DNA of 43,105 nt from Actinomyces polynesiensis (lineage in GTDB: Bacteria; Actinomycetota; Actinomycetes; Actinomycetales; Actinomycetaceae): assembly GCF_000820725.1 (NCBI RefSeq), contig NZ_CCXH01000090.1:1-43105 (forward strand), in the 5' to 3' direction. Position 1 is the stretch's first letter, and every line of letters begins with the position of its first letter. Of this stretch, positions 32,524 to 40,869 are shown piece after piece. Position numbers and translations under genes: made by a program. The notes beneath the pieces are model-generated. The model did not search any database and was not told where the DNA came from. It saw only the letters and a list, made by a program, of their open reading frames with translations.

Positions 32524-33825
32524 ATGGCCAGCTTCACGAAGTCACTCAAGAACCCCGCCTACCTCCAGAGTTCCCTGACGATGCTGCTGTTCTTCGCATC
32601 GTGGGGCATCTGGTGGTCCTTCTTCCAGATCTGGCTGACGAACGAGAAATCGGGTCTGGGCCTCTCCGGCGCCCAGGTCGGGACCGTCTACTCGGTCAAC
32701 TCACTGGCGACACTGGTCATCATGCTGTTCTACGGCACCCTGCAGGACAAGCTGGGGACCAGACGCCACCTGGCGATCCTCGTCGCCGCACTCACCACTC
32801 TGGTCGGCCCCTTCTGCATCTGGGTCTACCGACCCCTGCTGGAGAACCAGTTCATGCTCGGCGTGGTCCTCGGCGCCATCGTCCTGTCTGCCGGCTTCAT
32901 GGCCGGTGTCGGACTCCTGGAGGCCCTGACCGAACGCTTCAGCCGCCGGTACGGGTTCGAGTACGGCCAGGCCCGCATGTGGGGTTCCTTCGGCTACGCC
33001 CTCGTCGCCCTCGCCGCCGGCTTCCTCTTCGTCATCAACCCCGCCCTGAACTTCTGGCTGGGATCCGCCTTCGGCCTGGCCAACCTCCTGATCCTCCTCT
33101 TCTGGAAGCCCGGCGAGAAGGCCGCGACGACGCTCCGTCCGGAGGACGTCGAGGACGAGGTCGAGGTCCCCGCCTCCACCCCCGGGATCCGCGAGATGGT
33201 CGGCCTCCTGAAGATGCCCGCCCTGTGGCTGATCATCGTCTTCGTCATGTTCTCCTGGACCTTCTACACGGTCTTCGACCAGCAGATGTTCCCCGACTTC
33301 TACACCAGCCTCTTCCAGACCCAGGAACGCGGCCAGCAGGTCTACGGGACCCTGAACTCCGCGCAGGTCTTCCTCGAGGCCGCCATGATGGGTGTCGTCC
33401 CCGTCGTCATGCGCAAGGTCGGCGTGCGCAACGCCCTGCTCATGGGCGTGACCATCATGTTCGTGCGCATCCTCGGCTGCGCCGTGCTCAGCGACCCGAT
33501 CGCCGTGTCCGCGGTCAAGATGCTCCACGCCCTGGAGGTGCCTCTGTTCATCCTCCCGATCTTCCGGTACTTCACCCTCCACTTCAATCCGGCACTCTCC
33601 GCCACCCTGTACATGGTGGGCTTCCAGATCTCCGCGCAGGTCGGCAACGTCATCCTGTCGACGCCCCTGGGGTGGCTGCACGACCAGATCGGCTACCAGC
33701 CGACCTTCCTGGTCATCGCGGGAACCGTCTTCCTCTCCGGGATCTACGCGTTCTTCGTCCTGAAGAGGGACGACGTCGAGGTCCTGGGTGACCCCTTCGT
33801 GAGGGAGCCCGCCACGATCGCCTAG
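32524..33825 (+). CDS. Oligosaccharide:proton symporter, LacY/CscB-type MFS transporter (probably sucrose)
   Basis: A 433-residue membrane protein with 12 predicted helices in the oligosaccharide:H+ symporter group. The N-terminus MASFTKSLKNPAYLQSSLTM leads into helix 1. The helix 2-3 loop GTLQDKLGTRRH is the MFS loop signature. The central segment FSWTFYTVFDQQMFPDFYTS resembles the LacY/CscB YDVFDQQF region. It stands between its regulator and a GH32 beta-fructosidase, so sucrose uptake is the likely role; raffinose or short fructans are possible. GAGAGGAG lies about 12 nt before the start. Confidence 0.88.
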   Translation: MASFTKSLKNPAYLQSSLTMLLFFASWGIWWSFFQIWLTNEKSGLGLSGAQVGTVYSVNSLATLVIMLFYGTLQDKLGTRRHLAILVAALTTLVGPFCIWVYRPLLENQFMLGVVLGAIVLSAGFMAGVGLLEALTERFSRRYGFEYGQARMWGSFGYALVALAAGFLFVINPALNFWLGSAFGLANLLILLFWKPGEKAATTLRPEDVEDEVEVPASTPGIREMVGLLKMPALWLIIVFVMFSWTFYTVFDQQMFPDFYTSLFQTQERGQQVYGTLNSAQVFLEAAMMGVVPVVMRKVGVRNALLMGVTIMFVRILGCAVLSDPIAVSAVKMLHALEVPLFILPIFRYFTLHFNPALSATLYMVGFQISAQVGNVILSTPLGWLHDQIGYQPTFLVIAGTVFLSGIYAFFVLKRDDVEVLGDPFVREPATIA

Positions 33826-33891
33826 ACGCGACGACACCGAGCCACGAACGACACGACCACCACACACGACGGAGTGAGAGGCAGGAGCACC

Positions 33892-35382
33892 ATGACCACC
33901 ATGAAGGAACAGCTCGAGAGGGCGGAGCAGGGCGTCGACACGCTGCTGCGCACGCGCAGGGACCGCTGGTACCCGACCTTCCACATCGCCGCCAAGGCGG
34001 GGTGGATCAACGACCCCAACGGCCTGTCGTACTTCCACGACCGCTACCAGGTCTTCTTCCAGCACCACCCCTTCAGCACGGAGTGGGGACCGATGCACTG
34101 GGGCCACGTCTCCAGTTCCGACCTGGTGACCTGGAGGCGGGAGCCGATCGCCATGGCCCCCAGCATCGAGGCCGACCGCGACGGTGTCTTCTCCGGATCC
34201 GCCGTGGTCTCCGACGACGGTAAACTCGTCGTCTACTACACCGGCCACCGCTGGCGCAACGGCGTCAACGAGGACGACGGCAACCTCCAGGTCCAGTGCA
34301 TGGCCGTCTCCGATGACGGCGTCAACTTCCACAAGCTCGGCACCATCGTCGAGTGCCCGGACGGGCTCCTGCACTTCCGGGACCCCAAGGTCTGGCGCAC
34401 GGGGGACACCTGGTACATGGTCTTCGGCGCCTGCTCCGCCGACAAGCGCGGCCAGGTGTGGCTCTACACCTCCCAGGACATGCACACATGGGCCTTCGAC
34501 CGCGTCGTCTACGAGGACCCGGACCCCGACGTCTTCATGCTCGAGTGCCCCGACATGTTCCCCCTGGGGGACAAGTGGGTCATCGGGTACTGCCCGATGG
34601 GTCCGCGCCCCCAGGGCTACGTCGGTCGCAACGGCCACAACGCGGGCTACGTCGTAGGTTCGTGGCAGCCGGGGAAGGAGTTCCACCAGGAGACCGACTA
34701 CCGGCTGTGCGACTGGGGGCACAACTACTACGCCCCCCAGACCATGCTCGCCCCCGACGGGCGGCGTCTCGTGTTCGGCTGGATGGGGTCCTTCACGCTG
34801 CCGGTGGCCACCCAGGCGGAGGACGGATGGTGCGGGCAGCTCACCGTCCCCCGCGAACTCACCCTGGGCGAGGACCTGCACGTGCACGCCGTCCCCGCCC
34901 GGGAGCTCACTGCCCTGCGCGAGGACACGGTCGACTTCGGGTCCTTCGAACTCGGAGCGAACGAGGACAAGCTCCTCCTGGAGGACGCCGAGGACGTCGA
35001 GATCGAGCTGGAGGTGGACCTCACGCGCACGACCTCGGAGCGTGTGGGCCTCAACGTCCACAAGACCCCGGACGGGCACCACACCTTCGTCTGCTACGAC
35101 GACCTGGCCCACCGCGTGGTCATCGACCGGCGGGACTCCGGCAAGGGCGACCGTGGCTACCGGGGCGCCCCGTTCACCGGTGACCACCTGAGCCTCAGGG
35201 TCCTGGTGGACCGCGGGTCCATCGAGGTCTTCGTCAACGGGGGCCAGGAGACGGTGACCTCCTTCAGCTTCCCGAACGAGGGCGCCCGCGCCCTGGAGTT
35301 GACCTCGGAGTCGGGGACGATCGCGGTGGAGTCGCTGAGGGTCCACCACCTCCGCACGATCTGGGAGACGCCCGACCGCTGA
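33892..35382 (+). CDS. GH32 beta-fructosidase (sucrose or sucrose-phosphate hydrolase)
   Basis: Hydrolyses sucrose or short fructosides, 496 residues, no signal peptide, so it acts on imported sugar. All three catalytic blocks are present: WINDPNG (38-44) with nucleophile D41, HFRDPKVW with transition-state stabiliser D164, and ECPD with acid/base E218. The five-blade propeller is followed by the usual C-terminal beta-sandwich (GFGSFELGANEDKLL-like region to the VDRGSIEVFVNGG segment). The ATG at 33892 has AGGAG 5 nt upstream; GTG at 33874 is less likely. It lies 66 nt behind a non-PTS symporter, so free sucrose rather than sucrose-6-phosphate is expected. Confidence 0.94.
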   Translation: MTTMKEQLERAEQGVDTLLRTRRDRWYPTFHIAAKAGWINDPNGLSYFHDRYQVFFQHHPFSTEWGPMHWGHVSSSDLVTWRREPIAMAPSIEADRDGVFSGSAVVSDDGKLVVYYTGHRWRNGVNEDDGNLQVQCMAVSDDGVNFHKLGTIVECPDGLLHFRDPKVWRTGDTWYMVFGACSADKRGQVWLYTSQDMHTWAFDRVVYEDPDPDVFMLECPDMFPLGDKWVIGYCPMGPRPQGYVGRNGHNAGYVVGSWQPGKEFHQETDYRLCDWGHNYYAPQTMLAPDGRRLVFGWMGSFTLPVATQAEDGWCGQLTVPRELTLGEDLHVHAVPARELTALREDTVDFGSFELGANEDKLLLEDAEDVEIELEVDLTRTTSERVGLNVHKTPDGHHTFVCYDDLAHRVVIDRRDSGKGDRGYRGAPFTGDHLSLRVLVDRGSIEVFVNGGQETVTSFSFPNEGARALELTSESGTIAVESLRVHHLRTIWETPDR

Positions 35383-35408
35383 CCGCCCCGGCCCGCACCC
35401 CCGCCCGC

Positions 35409-35433
35409 GTGGTGCTCCCCCGTCCTGCACCAC
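35409..35433. terminator. Bidirectional terminator between convergent GH32 and redox genes
   Basis: Perfect 7-bp arms GTGGTGC (35409-35415) and GCACCAC (35427-35433) around an 11-nt loop. It lies in the 94-bp gap between two convergent stop codons and can serve both directions. No T-run. Confidence 0.55.
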
Positions 35434-35476
35434 CCTGCCGTCGGGGCGCCCACACCCCGCGCGGTGGGGCCCTGGG

Positions 35477-36976
35477 TCAGTACCCGGTGAAGGAGTCGGT
35501 CACGACACGGCGGACGCCGACCTCACCCAGCGCGCCACGGACCGCCGCGACGAACCCGGGTGGCCCCGACACGAGGGCGCAGCGCCGCGCGGCGTCCGGG
35601 CAGTGTGCGAGGACCTCCCCGGCAGACGGTGGCAGCCCCGCGACCACGGTGACCACCTCCACCCCCGGACCCGCCAACTCCCGGGAGCACGCCGCGTCCG
35701 CGGCACTACGGACCACGTGGACCAGCACGACGTCCCGTTCCTCCCCGCGCTCGTGCAGGTCCCCCAGCTGCGCGAGGAAGGGTGTCACCCCGATCCCGCC
35801 GGCCACGAGCAGCAGTGGCACCTGCGGGTCCCCCGGCAGCAGGAAATCCCCCCGGATGCCCTCACGGCGCACCACCGCCCCCTCCGGCATGGCCACGAGG
35901 GCGGCCTTGACGGCGCTGGGGCGTTCCGGGACGCGGAATGCGACGCGCAGACGCGGCTCGGCGCCGCGAGCCTGTGCGGGGGTGCCGGCCAGGGAGAAGA
36001 CCCGTCGGTTCCCGCGCACGTCCAGGGCGGTGGGCACGGTCAGTTCCACGTACTGTCCCGCCAGGAACGGCACGGGGCGCCGTGGGGCGAGCACGACCTC
36101 GGCGATGCCCGGCGTCGGGCGCAGGACCTCCACGACCCGCAGGTCACCGGCAGCGCCCCGCCCCGCGAGGACGGCGGCCACGAGGTTGGCCACGACGATC
36201 CCCGCCTCGGGGCCCGTCGTCAGCGTGTGTGCCCCCAACGTCACCGTCACCGTCAGGCACACGAGGACGCCCATGAGGACGGCGACCACTCCTCTCTGCC
36301 ACCTGCGCGACGGCAGCGTGAGCGGTTCGGTCGCCATGAACACCGCCAGGAAGACCACCGGGTAGGACAGCAGCGCAGTGGAGAGCGCCTGCCCCGGCGC
36401 CGCCCCGGCGAGGACGAGGCGCAGGACGGTCCCGGACAGGGCGGTCACGACGACCAGACCCGCCACACCCCACCCGCCGGCCCGCCGCAGGACCAACGCA
36501 CCCCCCACCGAGACCGCGGGGAGCATCCACGGGGTGGCCACCCACCACACCGGGGCACCGATCCCGAGGGCCGCGACCACCAACGCCCCGAAGGCCGCGG
36601 GATTGACCAGCCGCCGGCCCCGCACCACCAGGAGGTACTTCGACGCGGTCGCCACCAGTGCCGCGAGCGCAGCCGCGAGCACGTCCCGCGTGGAGACGGA
36701 CGGCCACAGCAGGAAGAACAGCAGGAGGCCGGTGGAGACGGATGAGGCATGGCGCGACGGGGCGCGCACCGCTGCCCCGACCAGGCAGTTGGCGCCCACG
36801 GACACCCCCACGCACACGCCCAGGGATGCGACGAGGTCACCCGCGGACTGTGACAGGGCCCCGACGAGGGACCCGAGGAGCGCCCAGCCAGCCAGGGCGG
36901 TGAGGACCGCGAGCAGCACCCCGTACATCGAGGTGCGCCCCAGCACACGGTCGAGGTCCACGGAGACCCGCCTCAT
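35477..36976 (-). CDS. NqrB/RnfD-like membrane domain fused to an NAD(P)H:flavin (ferredoxin-reductase-type) module
   Basis: A 499-residue fusion. Residues ~15-272 carry eight or so hydrophobic helices with RnfD/NqrB-like marks: ASKYLLVVRGRRLVNPAAFG (111-130) and ATEPLTLPSRRWQRG (215-229). Residues ~278-499 form an FNR module with AGQYVEL, the flavin motif RRVFSLAG (324-331) and the NAD motif VAGGIGVTPF (391-400), ending in VTDSFTGY. No iron-sulphur motif is seen, and no SGAT flavinylation site is evident in the membrane part. It should pass electrons from cytosolic NAD(P)H across the membrane. The start overlaps the ApbE stop (ATGA), third gene in the operon. Confidence 0.87.
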   Translation of the reverse strand: MRRVSVDLDRVLGRTSMYGVLLAVLTALAGWALLGSLVGALSQSAGDLVASLGVCVGVSVGANCLVGAAVRAPSRHASSVSTGLLLFFLLWPSVSTRDVLAAALAALVATASKYLLVVRGRRLVNPAAFGALVVAALGIGAPVWWVATPWMLPAVSVGGALVLRRAGGWGVAGLVVVTALSGTVLRLVLAGAAPGQALSTALLSYPVVFLAVFMATEPLTLPSRRWQRGVVAVLMGVLVCLTVTVTLGAHTLTTGPEAGIVVANLVAAVLAGRGAAGDLRVVEVLRPTPGIAEVVLAPRRPVPFLAGQYVELTVPTALDVRGNRRVFSLAGTPAQARGAEPRLRVAFRVPERPSAVKAALVAMPEGAVVRREGIRGDFLLPGDPQVPLLLVAGGIGVTPFLAQLGDLHERGEERDVVLVHVVRSAADAACSRELAGPGVEVVTVVAGLPPSAGEVLAHCPDAARRCALVSGPPGFVAAVRGALGEVGVRRVVTDSFTGY

Positions 36977-38070
36977 GCGAAGACCTCCCACTCGCGGGAT
37001 CCGTCCTGCGACCAGGCTGCGGAGCCGTCCTCGTGCAGGACCAGGGCATCCACACCCAGGGCACGCGACACGCGGGTGGGTCCCTCGAAGAAGAGCGCGG
37101 TCGTCGCGGCATCGGCGAGCATCGCGTTCGGTGCGGCGGCCCACGTCGCCAGCACACCGTCGACCGGTCGGCCGGTGCGCGCGTCGAGCACGTGGTGCAC
37201 ACCGGGGGCCCAGGTCCGCCGGTTCGTCGAGGACCCGCACACGGCACCACCGCTGGAGGTGACGACCCCGATGACCCGGGCGGCATCGGCCGGGTCCTCG
37301 AGGCCGACGCGGAGGGTGCCCCGGTGGGCGACGTCCCCTCCGGCGTCCACCACGATCCCCGTGGCCCCCTGCGGCACGGGGCCGTCCCCGGGGTCCTCCC
37401 CAGGGTTGCTCCCGATGCCGCACCCCTCCAGTTCCGCGAGCACGAGGTCCACCAACTGCCCCTTTCCCACCGCCCCGACGTCCAGGGTGACGGGCACCGA
37501 CGTGGTCAGACGCCTGCCGTCCCAGTGGCACACCTCGTCCCACGCGGGCGCGGGCAGGTGCCCCGGGGAGGGTCGCAGTCGGTAGTCGGGCCCGTAGCCC
37601 AGATGGACGAGGGCGGCCCCGACCAGCGGGTTGAAGGCACCCCGGGTCAGCTCCCCCACACGCGCACAGGTCTCCAGGAGGTCCCCGGCACAGTCCGGGA
37701 GCTCGAAGGTGCCGGCGCTCCGGGTCATCGCGGAGACCACCGAGTCATCGCGGAACCGGGAGAACACCCGGTCGTAGTCCTCGATGACTGCCGAGACCCG
37801 TCCACGCACGGCCATGGACAGGGGCTCCGGCGTGGTGAGGCGCCACCGCGTGCCGATCGCCCAGAACGTCCATGCGCGGCCGCCCTCGTCGATTATGTCC
37901 CGGTCGGCCCTGTCCCCGTCACTGCACCTGTTGACGGTGGGACACTCGGCGCCACCGGGCGTTCCGCTGCAGGGCGGGCGCACGGGCGCGGGAGCGGCGC
38001 ACGAGAGCGACTGGCACTGCGTCCCTTCCGTCCCACCGGGGACGGGCCGGGGCGATGCGGGCTCACCCAC
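36973..38070 (-). CDS. apbE: ApbE-type FAD:protein FMN transferase
   Basis: Transfers FMN from FAD onto a threonine of target proteins. Family motifs are present: FWAIGTRWRL (69-78), LDVGAVGKGQLVD (196-208), GIVVDAGGDV (238-247), HVLDARTGRPVDG (293-305) and the metal-site end ADAATTALF (319-327). The GTG start overlaps the FMN-binding lipoprotein gene by 8 nt. The N-terminal ~60 residues are unusual, with five cysteines and no recognisable Sec, Tat or lipoprotein signal, although the target lipoprotein is outside the membrane. Either the true start or export route is unclear, or flavinylation is done before secretion. 365 residues. Confidence 0.9.
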   Translation of the reverse strand: MGEPASPRPVPGGTEGTQCQSLSCAAPAPVRPPCSGTPGGAECPTVNRCSDGDRADRDIIDEGGRAWTFWAIGTRWRLTTPEPLSMAVRGRVSAVIEDYDRVFSRFRDDSVVSAMTRSAGTFELPDCAGDLLETCARVGELTRGAFNPLVGAALVHLGYGPDYRLRPSPGHLPAPAWDEVCHWDGRRLTTSVPVTLDVGAVGKGQLVDLVLAELEGCGIGSNPGEDPGDGPVPQGATGIVVDAGGDVAHRGTLRVGLEDPADAARVIGVVTSSGGAVCGSSTNRRTWAPGVHHVLDARTGRPVDGVLATWAAAPNAMLADAATTALFFEGPTRVSRALGVDALVLHEDGSAAWSQDGSREWEVFA

Positions 38071-38527
38071 CGACCTGCTCGCGGATCTGGTCGAGGGCGT
38101 CGTTGAACCCCTGGCCCGTCAGGGAGGAACTCGCCACGGTGCCCACCGAGACCTCGTCCAGGGACTTGCCGACGACCTGCTCGGCGACGTGGTCCGCGAA
38201 GTCCTCCTCGTAGCGCAGGGACTGGGAGTCCACGGCGCCGGGGGTCACGGTGACGGCGGTGATCGTCCCGTCCTCGACCGTGAGGTCGACCTCGACGGTC
38301 TGGGTCCCACCGGGACCGGTGTAGGTGCCCGTCGCGGAGTACTCACCGGTCGCCGCACCGACCGAGGAACTCCCTGCCGTGCTGTCGGTGGTCGGGGTCG
38401 TGTCACTGGCCGAGGGGGTGGGAGGGGCGGTGTCCGTTTCCTCGGCGGCGGTCGTCGTGCAGCCGGTGGCGAGCACGACGAGTCCGGCGCTGGCGCCCAG
38501 CCGGGCGAAGGCTGAAGGTCGGGGCAT
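38063..38527 (-). CDS. FMN-binding-domain lipoprotein, predicted flavinylated electron carrier
   Basis: A 154-residue surface lipoprotein. Signal peptide with lipobox LATGC (cysteine 23), a Thr/Ser/Pro-rich tether (about 24-58), then an FMN_bind domain (GEYSATGTYTGPGGTQTVEV onward, about 61-152). Flavin would be attached by the next gene product, ApbE. The usual attachment motif S/T-G-A-T is changed here to SSLT (residues 134-137), leaving T137 as the candidate acceptor. The ATG at 38527 has AAGGAG upstream. It leads the redox operon and may carry electrons from the membrane fusion protein to an outside acceptor. Confidence 0.87.
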   Translation of the reverse strand: MPRPSAFARLGASAGLVVLATGCTTTAAEETDTAPPTPSASDTTPTTDSTAGSSSVGAATGEYSATGTYTGPGGTQTVEVDLTVEDGTITAVTVTPGAVDSQSLRYEEDFADHVAEQVVGKSLDEVSVGTVASSSLTGQGFNDALDQIREQVGG

Positions 38528-38764
38528 CGGGGGCTCCTTCGGAGGCGGGTGGGTGGTCCGGTCGAGGGGAAGTCCCACGCTTGGGTGGCTGCCCGGAGGC
38601 GGGCGGAGCACCTGTCCGCCACTTCCTCCCCGGGACCGGCACACCGATCGTCGTGGGTGGGACTGGGTGGCGACGGTGACGGACCTGTCCCCCGGCTGTG
38701 AGGTGGCTGCAGCCGGAGGCCGACCCCGGAGGGGCTCACCCACCCCGGCGGGCGGGCGACCTCC

Positions 38765-40156
38765 TCAGAAGCTCCCGTCGATGTCGGAGACCACCACGAC
38801 CTTCTGGTTCACGAACTCCGTGAGGCCGAGGTCGATGAGCTCACGCCCGTAGCCGGAGCGCCTGGTGCCCCCGAAGGGGATGTCCGCGCGCACGCCGGTG
38901 GGCTGGTTGATGTAGACCATGCCCGTGTCCAGCCGGCGGGCGAGGGCCTGGGCCCGTGCGATGTCGGAGGAGAAGACGGATCCTCCCAGACCGAAGGGGG
39001 AGGAGTTCGCGATGCGCACGGCGTCGTCCTCGTCGGTGGCGCGGTAGAGCTGGGTGACGGGTCCGAAGAATTCGGTGCGCGCGGTGTCGGAGTCCACCGG
39101 GATGTCGGTGAGCAGGGTGGGCCGGAAGAAGGCGCCCTCCTCGGGGACCTCCCGTCCGATCTCCTCCACGGTGGCGCCCTCCTCCTTCGCGTGCGCCACC
39201 TGCGCCCTGAGCGTCTCGACCGCCCCGGCGGAGGACAGCGGCGCGAGCGTGGTCTCGGGGTCCATCGGGTCCCCGGCCACGAGGGCGGAGACGCCTGCGC
39301 GGTAGACCTCCAGGAAGTGGTCGTACACGGAGTCCACCACGATGAGCCGCTTGGCGGAGCAGCAGACCTGCCCGGCATTCCAGTGGCGCCCGAAGACGGC
39401 CCAGTGTGCGGCCTTCTCCACGTCCGCGTCCTCGAGGACCACGAAGGCGTCGGACCCGCCCAGTTCCAGGGTCGACTTCTTGAGGTTCTGCGCGGCCAGT
39501 GCGGCGATCGAGGCCCCCGCGCCCTCCGAACCCGTCAGGGCCACGCCACGGACCCGGGGATCGGCGAGGATCTGGGCGGAGGCCTCGTGCGGGATGAAGA
39601 CGTTGGTGAGCAGCCCCTCGGGTGCGCCGGCCTCCTCGAGGAGTCCCTGCATGGCCAGGGCGGACTGGGGGACGTTGGAGGCGTGCTTGAGGAGCATCGC
39701 GTTCCCGGCCGTCATCAGTGGGGCCCCGACACGCACCACCTGGTAGTAGGGGAAGTTCCAGGGCTCGACGGTGAAGATGACGCCCATCGGGTCGTTGACC
39801 AGGGCCACGTCCGTGTCCGCGAACCCCTCGGCGTGCAGGTAGCGCGGGGTGAGGAGCTCCGCCCCGTGACGTGCGTAGTACTCGAGGATCTTGGCGGAGA
39901 GCTCCACCTCGGCCTCGGCCTCGCCGATGAGCTTGCCCATCTCGAGGGTGAGGATGCCCGCGTAGCGGGTGTGGTCGCCCCTCAGGAGGTCCGCGGCGCG
40001 CTGGAGGATGTCGGCCCGGTGCTCGGGTGAGGTCGTGCGCCAGGTGGTGAAGGCGGCGTCGGCGCGGGCGATGGCGGCATCGACGTCCTCGGCTGTGGCG
40101 GTGGGGAAGGTCGCGACGACCTCCCCGGTGTGGGGGTTGGTGGTGGCATAGGCCAT
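38765..40156 (-). CDS. NAD(P)-dependent aldehyde dehydrogenase, succinate-semialdehyde type
   Basis: Oxidises an aldehyde to the acid, 463 residues, usual GabD/SSADH length. Active-site residues are E231 in LELGGSD and C265 in NAGQVCCSAKR, 34 residues apart as in the family. Other conserved blocks are EPWNFPYYQV and the C-terminal FGGTRRSGYGREL. The ATG at 40156 has AGGAG 7 nt upstream. It is monocistronic and followed by a 237-bp gap to the lipoprotein gene in which nothing further is seen. No gab genes are nearby, so the in vivo aldehyde is uncertain. Confidence 0.9.
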   Translation of the reverse strand: MAYATTNPHTGEVVATFPTATAEDVDAAIARADAAFTTWRTTSPEHRADILQRAADLLRGDHTRYAGILTLEMGKLIGEAEAEVELSAKILEYYARHGAELLTPRYLHAEGFADTDVALVNDPMGVIFTVEPWNFPYYQVVRVGAPLMTAGNAMLLKHASNVPQSALAMQGLLEEAGAPEGLLTNVFIPHEASAQILADPRVRGVALTGSEGAGASIAALAAQNLKKSTLELGGSDAFVVLEDADVEKAAHWAVFGRHWNAGQVCCSAKRLIVVDSVYDHFLEVYRAGVSALVAGDPMDPETTLAPLSSAGAVETLRAQVAHAKEEGATVEEIGREVPEEGAFFRPTLLTDIPVDSDTARTEFFGPVTQLYRATDEDDAVRIANSSPFGLGGSVFSSDIARAQALARRLDTGMVYINQPTGVRADIPFGGTRRSGYGRELIDLGLTEFVNQKVVVVSDIDGSF

Positions 40157-40274
40157 GGGTGCGCTCCTGGTGTCCCGACCCCGGGAACGAGGGCGACGCC
40201 GTCGCGACGGCTCCCCGCCACGCGACTCGGCCACCGCGGGGCGCGGGTGCGCCCGGGACCAGGACCGACGATTT

Positions 40275-40290
40275 CGTTGACACGTCAACG
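40275..40290. promoter_or_regulatory. Palindrome upstream of the aldehyde dehydrogenase
   Basis: CGTTGAC-AC-GTCAACG is a perfect 7-2-7 inverted repeat about 120 bp upstream of the start codon. The layout resembles a dimeric repressor site. No regulator is encoded nearby, so the binding protein is unknown. The TTGAC half could also serve as a -35 element, but no matching -10 box was found. Confidence 0.5.
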
Positions 40291-40326
40291 GTAGGTCAGG
40301 GTCCATGGGGCGGCAACAGGGAGTGG

Positions 40327-40536
40327 TCACCTGTCGGTCGGCACGGCCCGTGTGCCCCGCTGCGCGGGCCGTGCCCCGTGGCATCTCGACCTCCCGGCCG
40401 CCCCCGAGGTCGATGACCCCAGGGCGAGGAGGGACAGTGACGTGAGTATTGCCACAACACCCACCGGCAGCCTGTTGGAGATGAACAGGGCCACGCACAC
40501 GGCGAGCACGAGGAGGGTGATCACTGCTTCCGACAC
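40327..40536 (-). pseudogene. N-terminal remnant of an SLC13/DASS-type transporter
   Basis: The frame starts GTG with GGAGG upstream and reads VSEAVITLLVLAVCVALFIS, then NRLPVGVVAILTSLSLLALG, which is the typical first hydrophobic segment of SLC13-type (dicarboxylate/sulphate) permeases of 450-600 residues. After about 40 residues the sequence turns into Arg/Gly/Ala-rich non-conserved text and stops at 69. The rest of the transporter is absent from this spot. It is best read as a 3-prime-deleted pseudogene that keeps its ribosome site. A real small membrane protein cannot be excluded. Confidence 0.65.
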
Positions 40537-40811
40537 GGTCCCTCCGATCCCCGTCGACCCCGGGTGGATCCGGGTGGGCGGCAGGTGCCGTCCGGCCCGC
40601 AGGACCGGGGTGCACCAGCGGTTGGCATGGCTGACGACGACCCCGCCACACCCCAGATCCTAGGAGCAACGGGGTCCCCCGGGGCGTCCCCACGCGTGGG
40701 GGTCCCGAGTCCCGGACGGTGGTCCCCCGTCGGGGTCGGGAGGAGGGTTCTCCCCTCCTGGGGACGGTCGCGACGTCGCCACGGGGGTTCCCCGGGAGGC
40801 GGCGGGGGCAT
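40537..40811. other. Hairpin-rich intergenic region upstream of the siderophore operon
   Basis: No gene is supported here. Several perfect inverted repeats occur: CCCCACGCGTGGGG (40688-40701) and AGGAGGG-TTCTC-CCCTCCT (40741-40759), plus smaller GC stems around 40715-40730. They may include a terminator or an RNA leader. No known riboswitch pattern was recognised. Confidence 0.4.
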
Positions 40812-40830
40812 TAAGGTAAGCCTGCCCTCA
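40812..40830 (+). promoter_or_regulatory. DtxR/IdeR iron box of the siderophore uptake operon
   Basis: TAAGGTAAGCCTGCCCTCA matches the 19-bp DtxR consensus TTAGGTTAGCCTAACCTAA at 14 positions, including the central GCCT. It lies 39 bp upstream of the binding-protein start. Iron-loaded DtxR would repress the operon, giving uptake under iron shortage. Confidence 0.8.
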
Positions 40831-40869
40831 CGTAATTGAGGGCCCCGTCACCACCCACAGGAGGTCCCC

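Noticed and set aside
32701-35433. A 910-codon minus-strand open frame over the symporter and GH32 genes
   Set aside because: Low-complexity Asp/Glu/Gly/Val-rich translation that spans two unrelated plus-strand genes and their gap; no ribosome site.
40537-40869. Hairpin-rich leader considered as a riboswitch
   Set aside because: No conserved cobalamin, TPP, FMN or SAM riboswitch core could be recognised; the iron box is a sufficient explanation for control of the operon.
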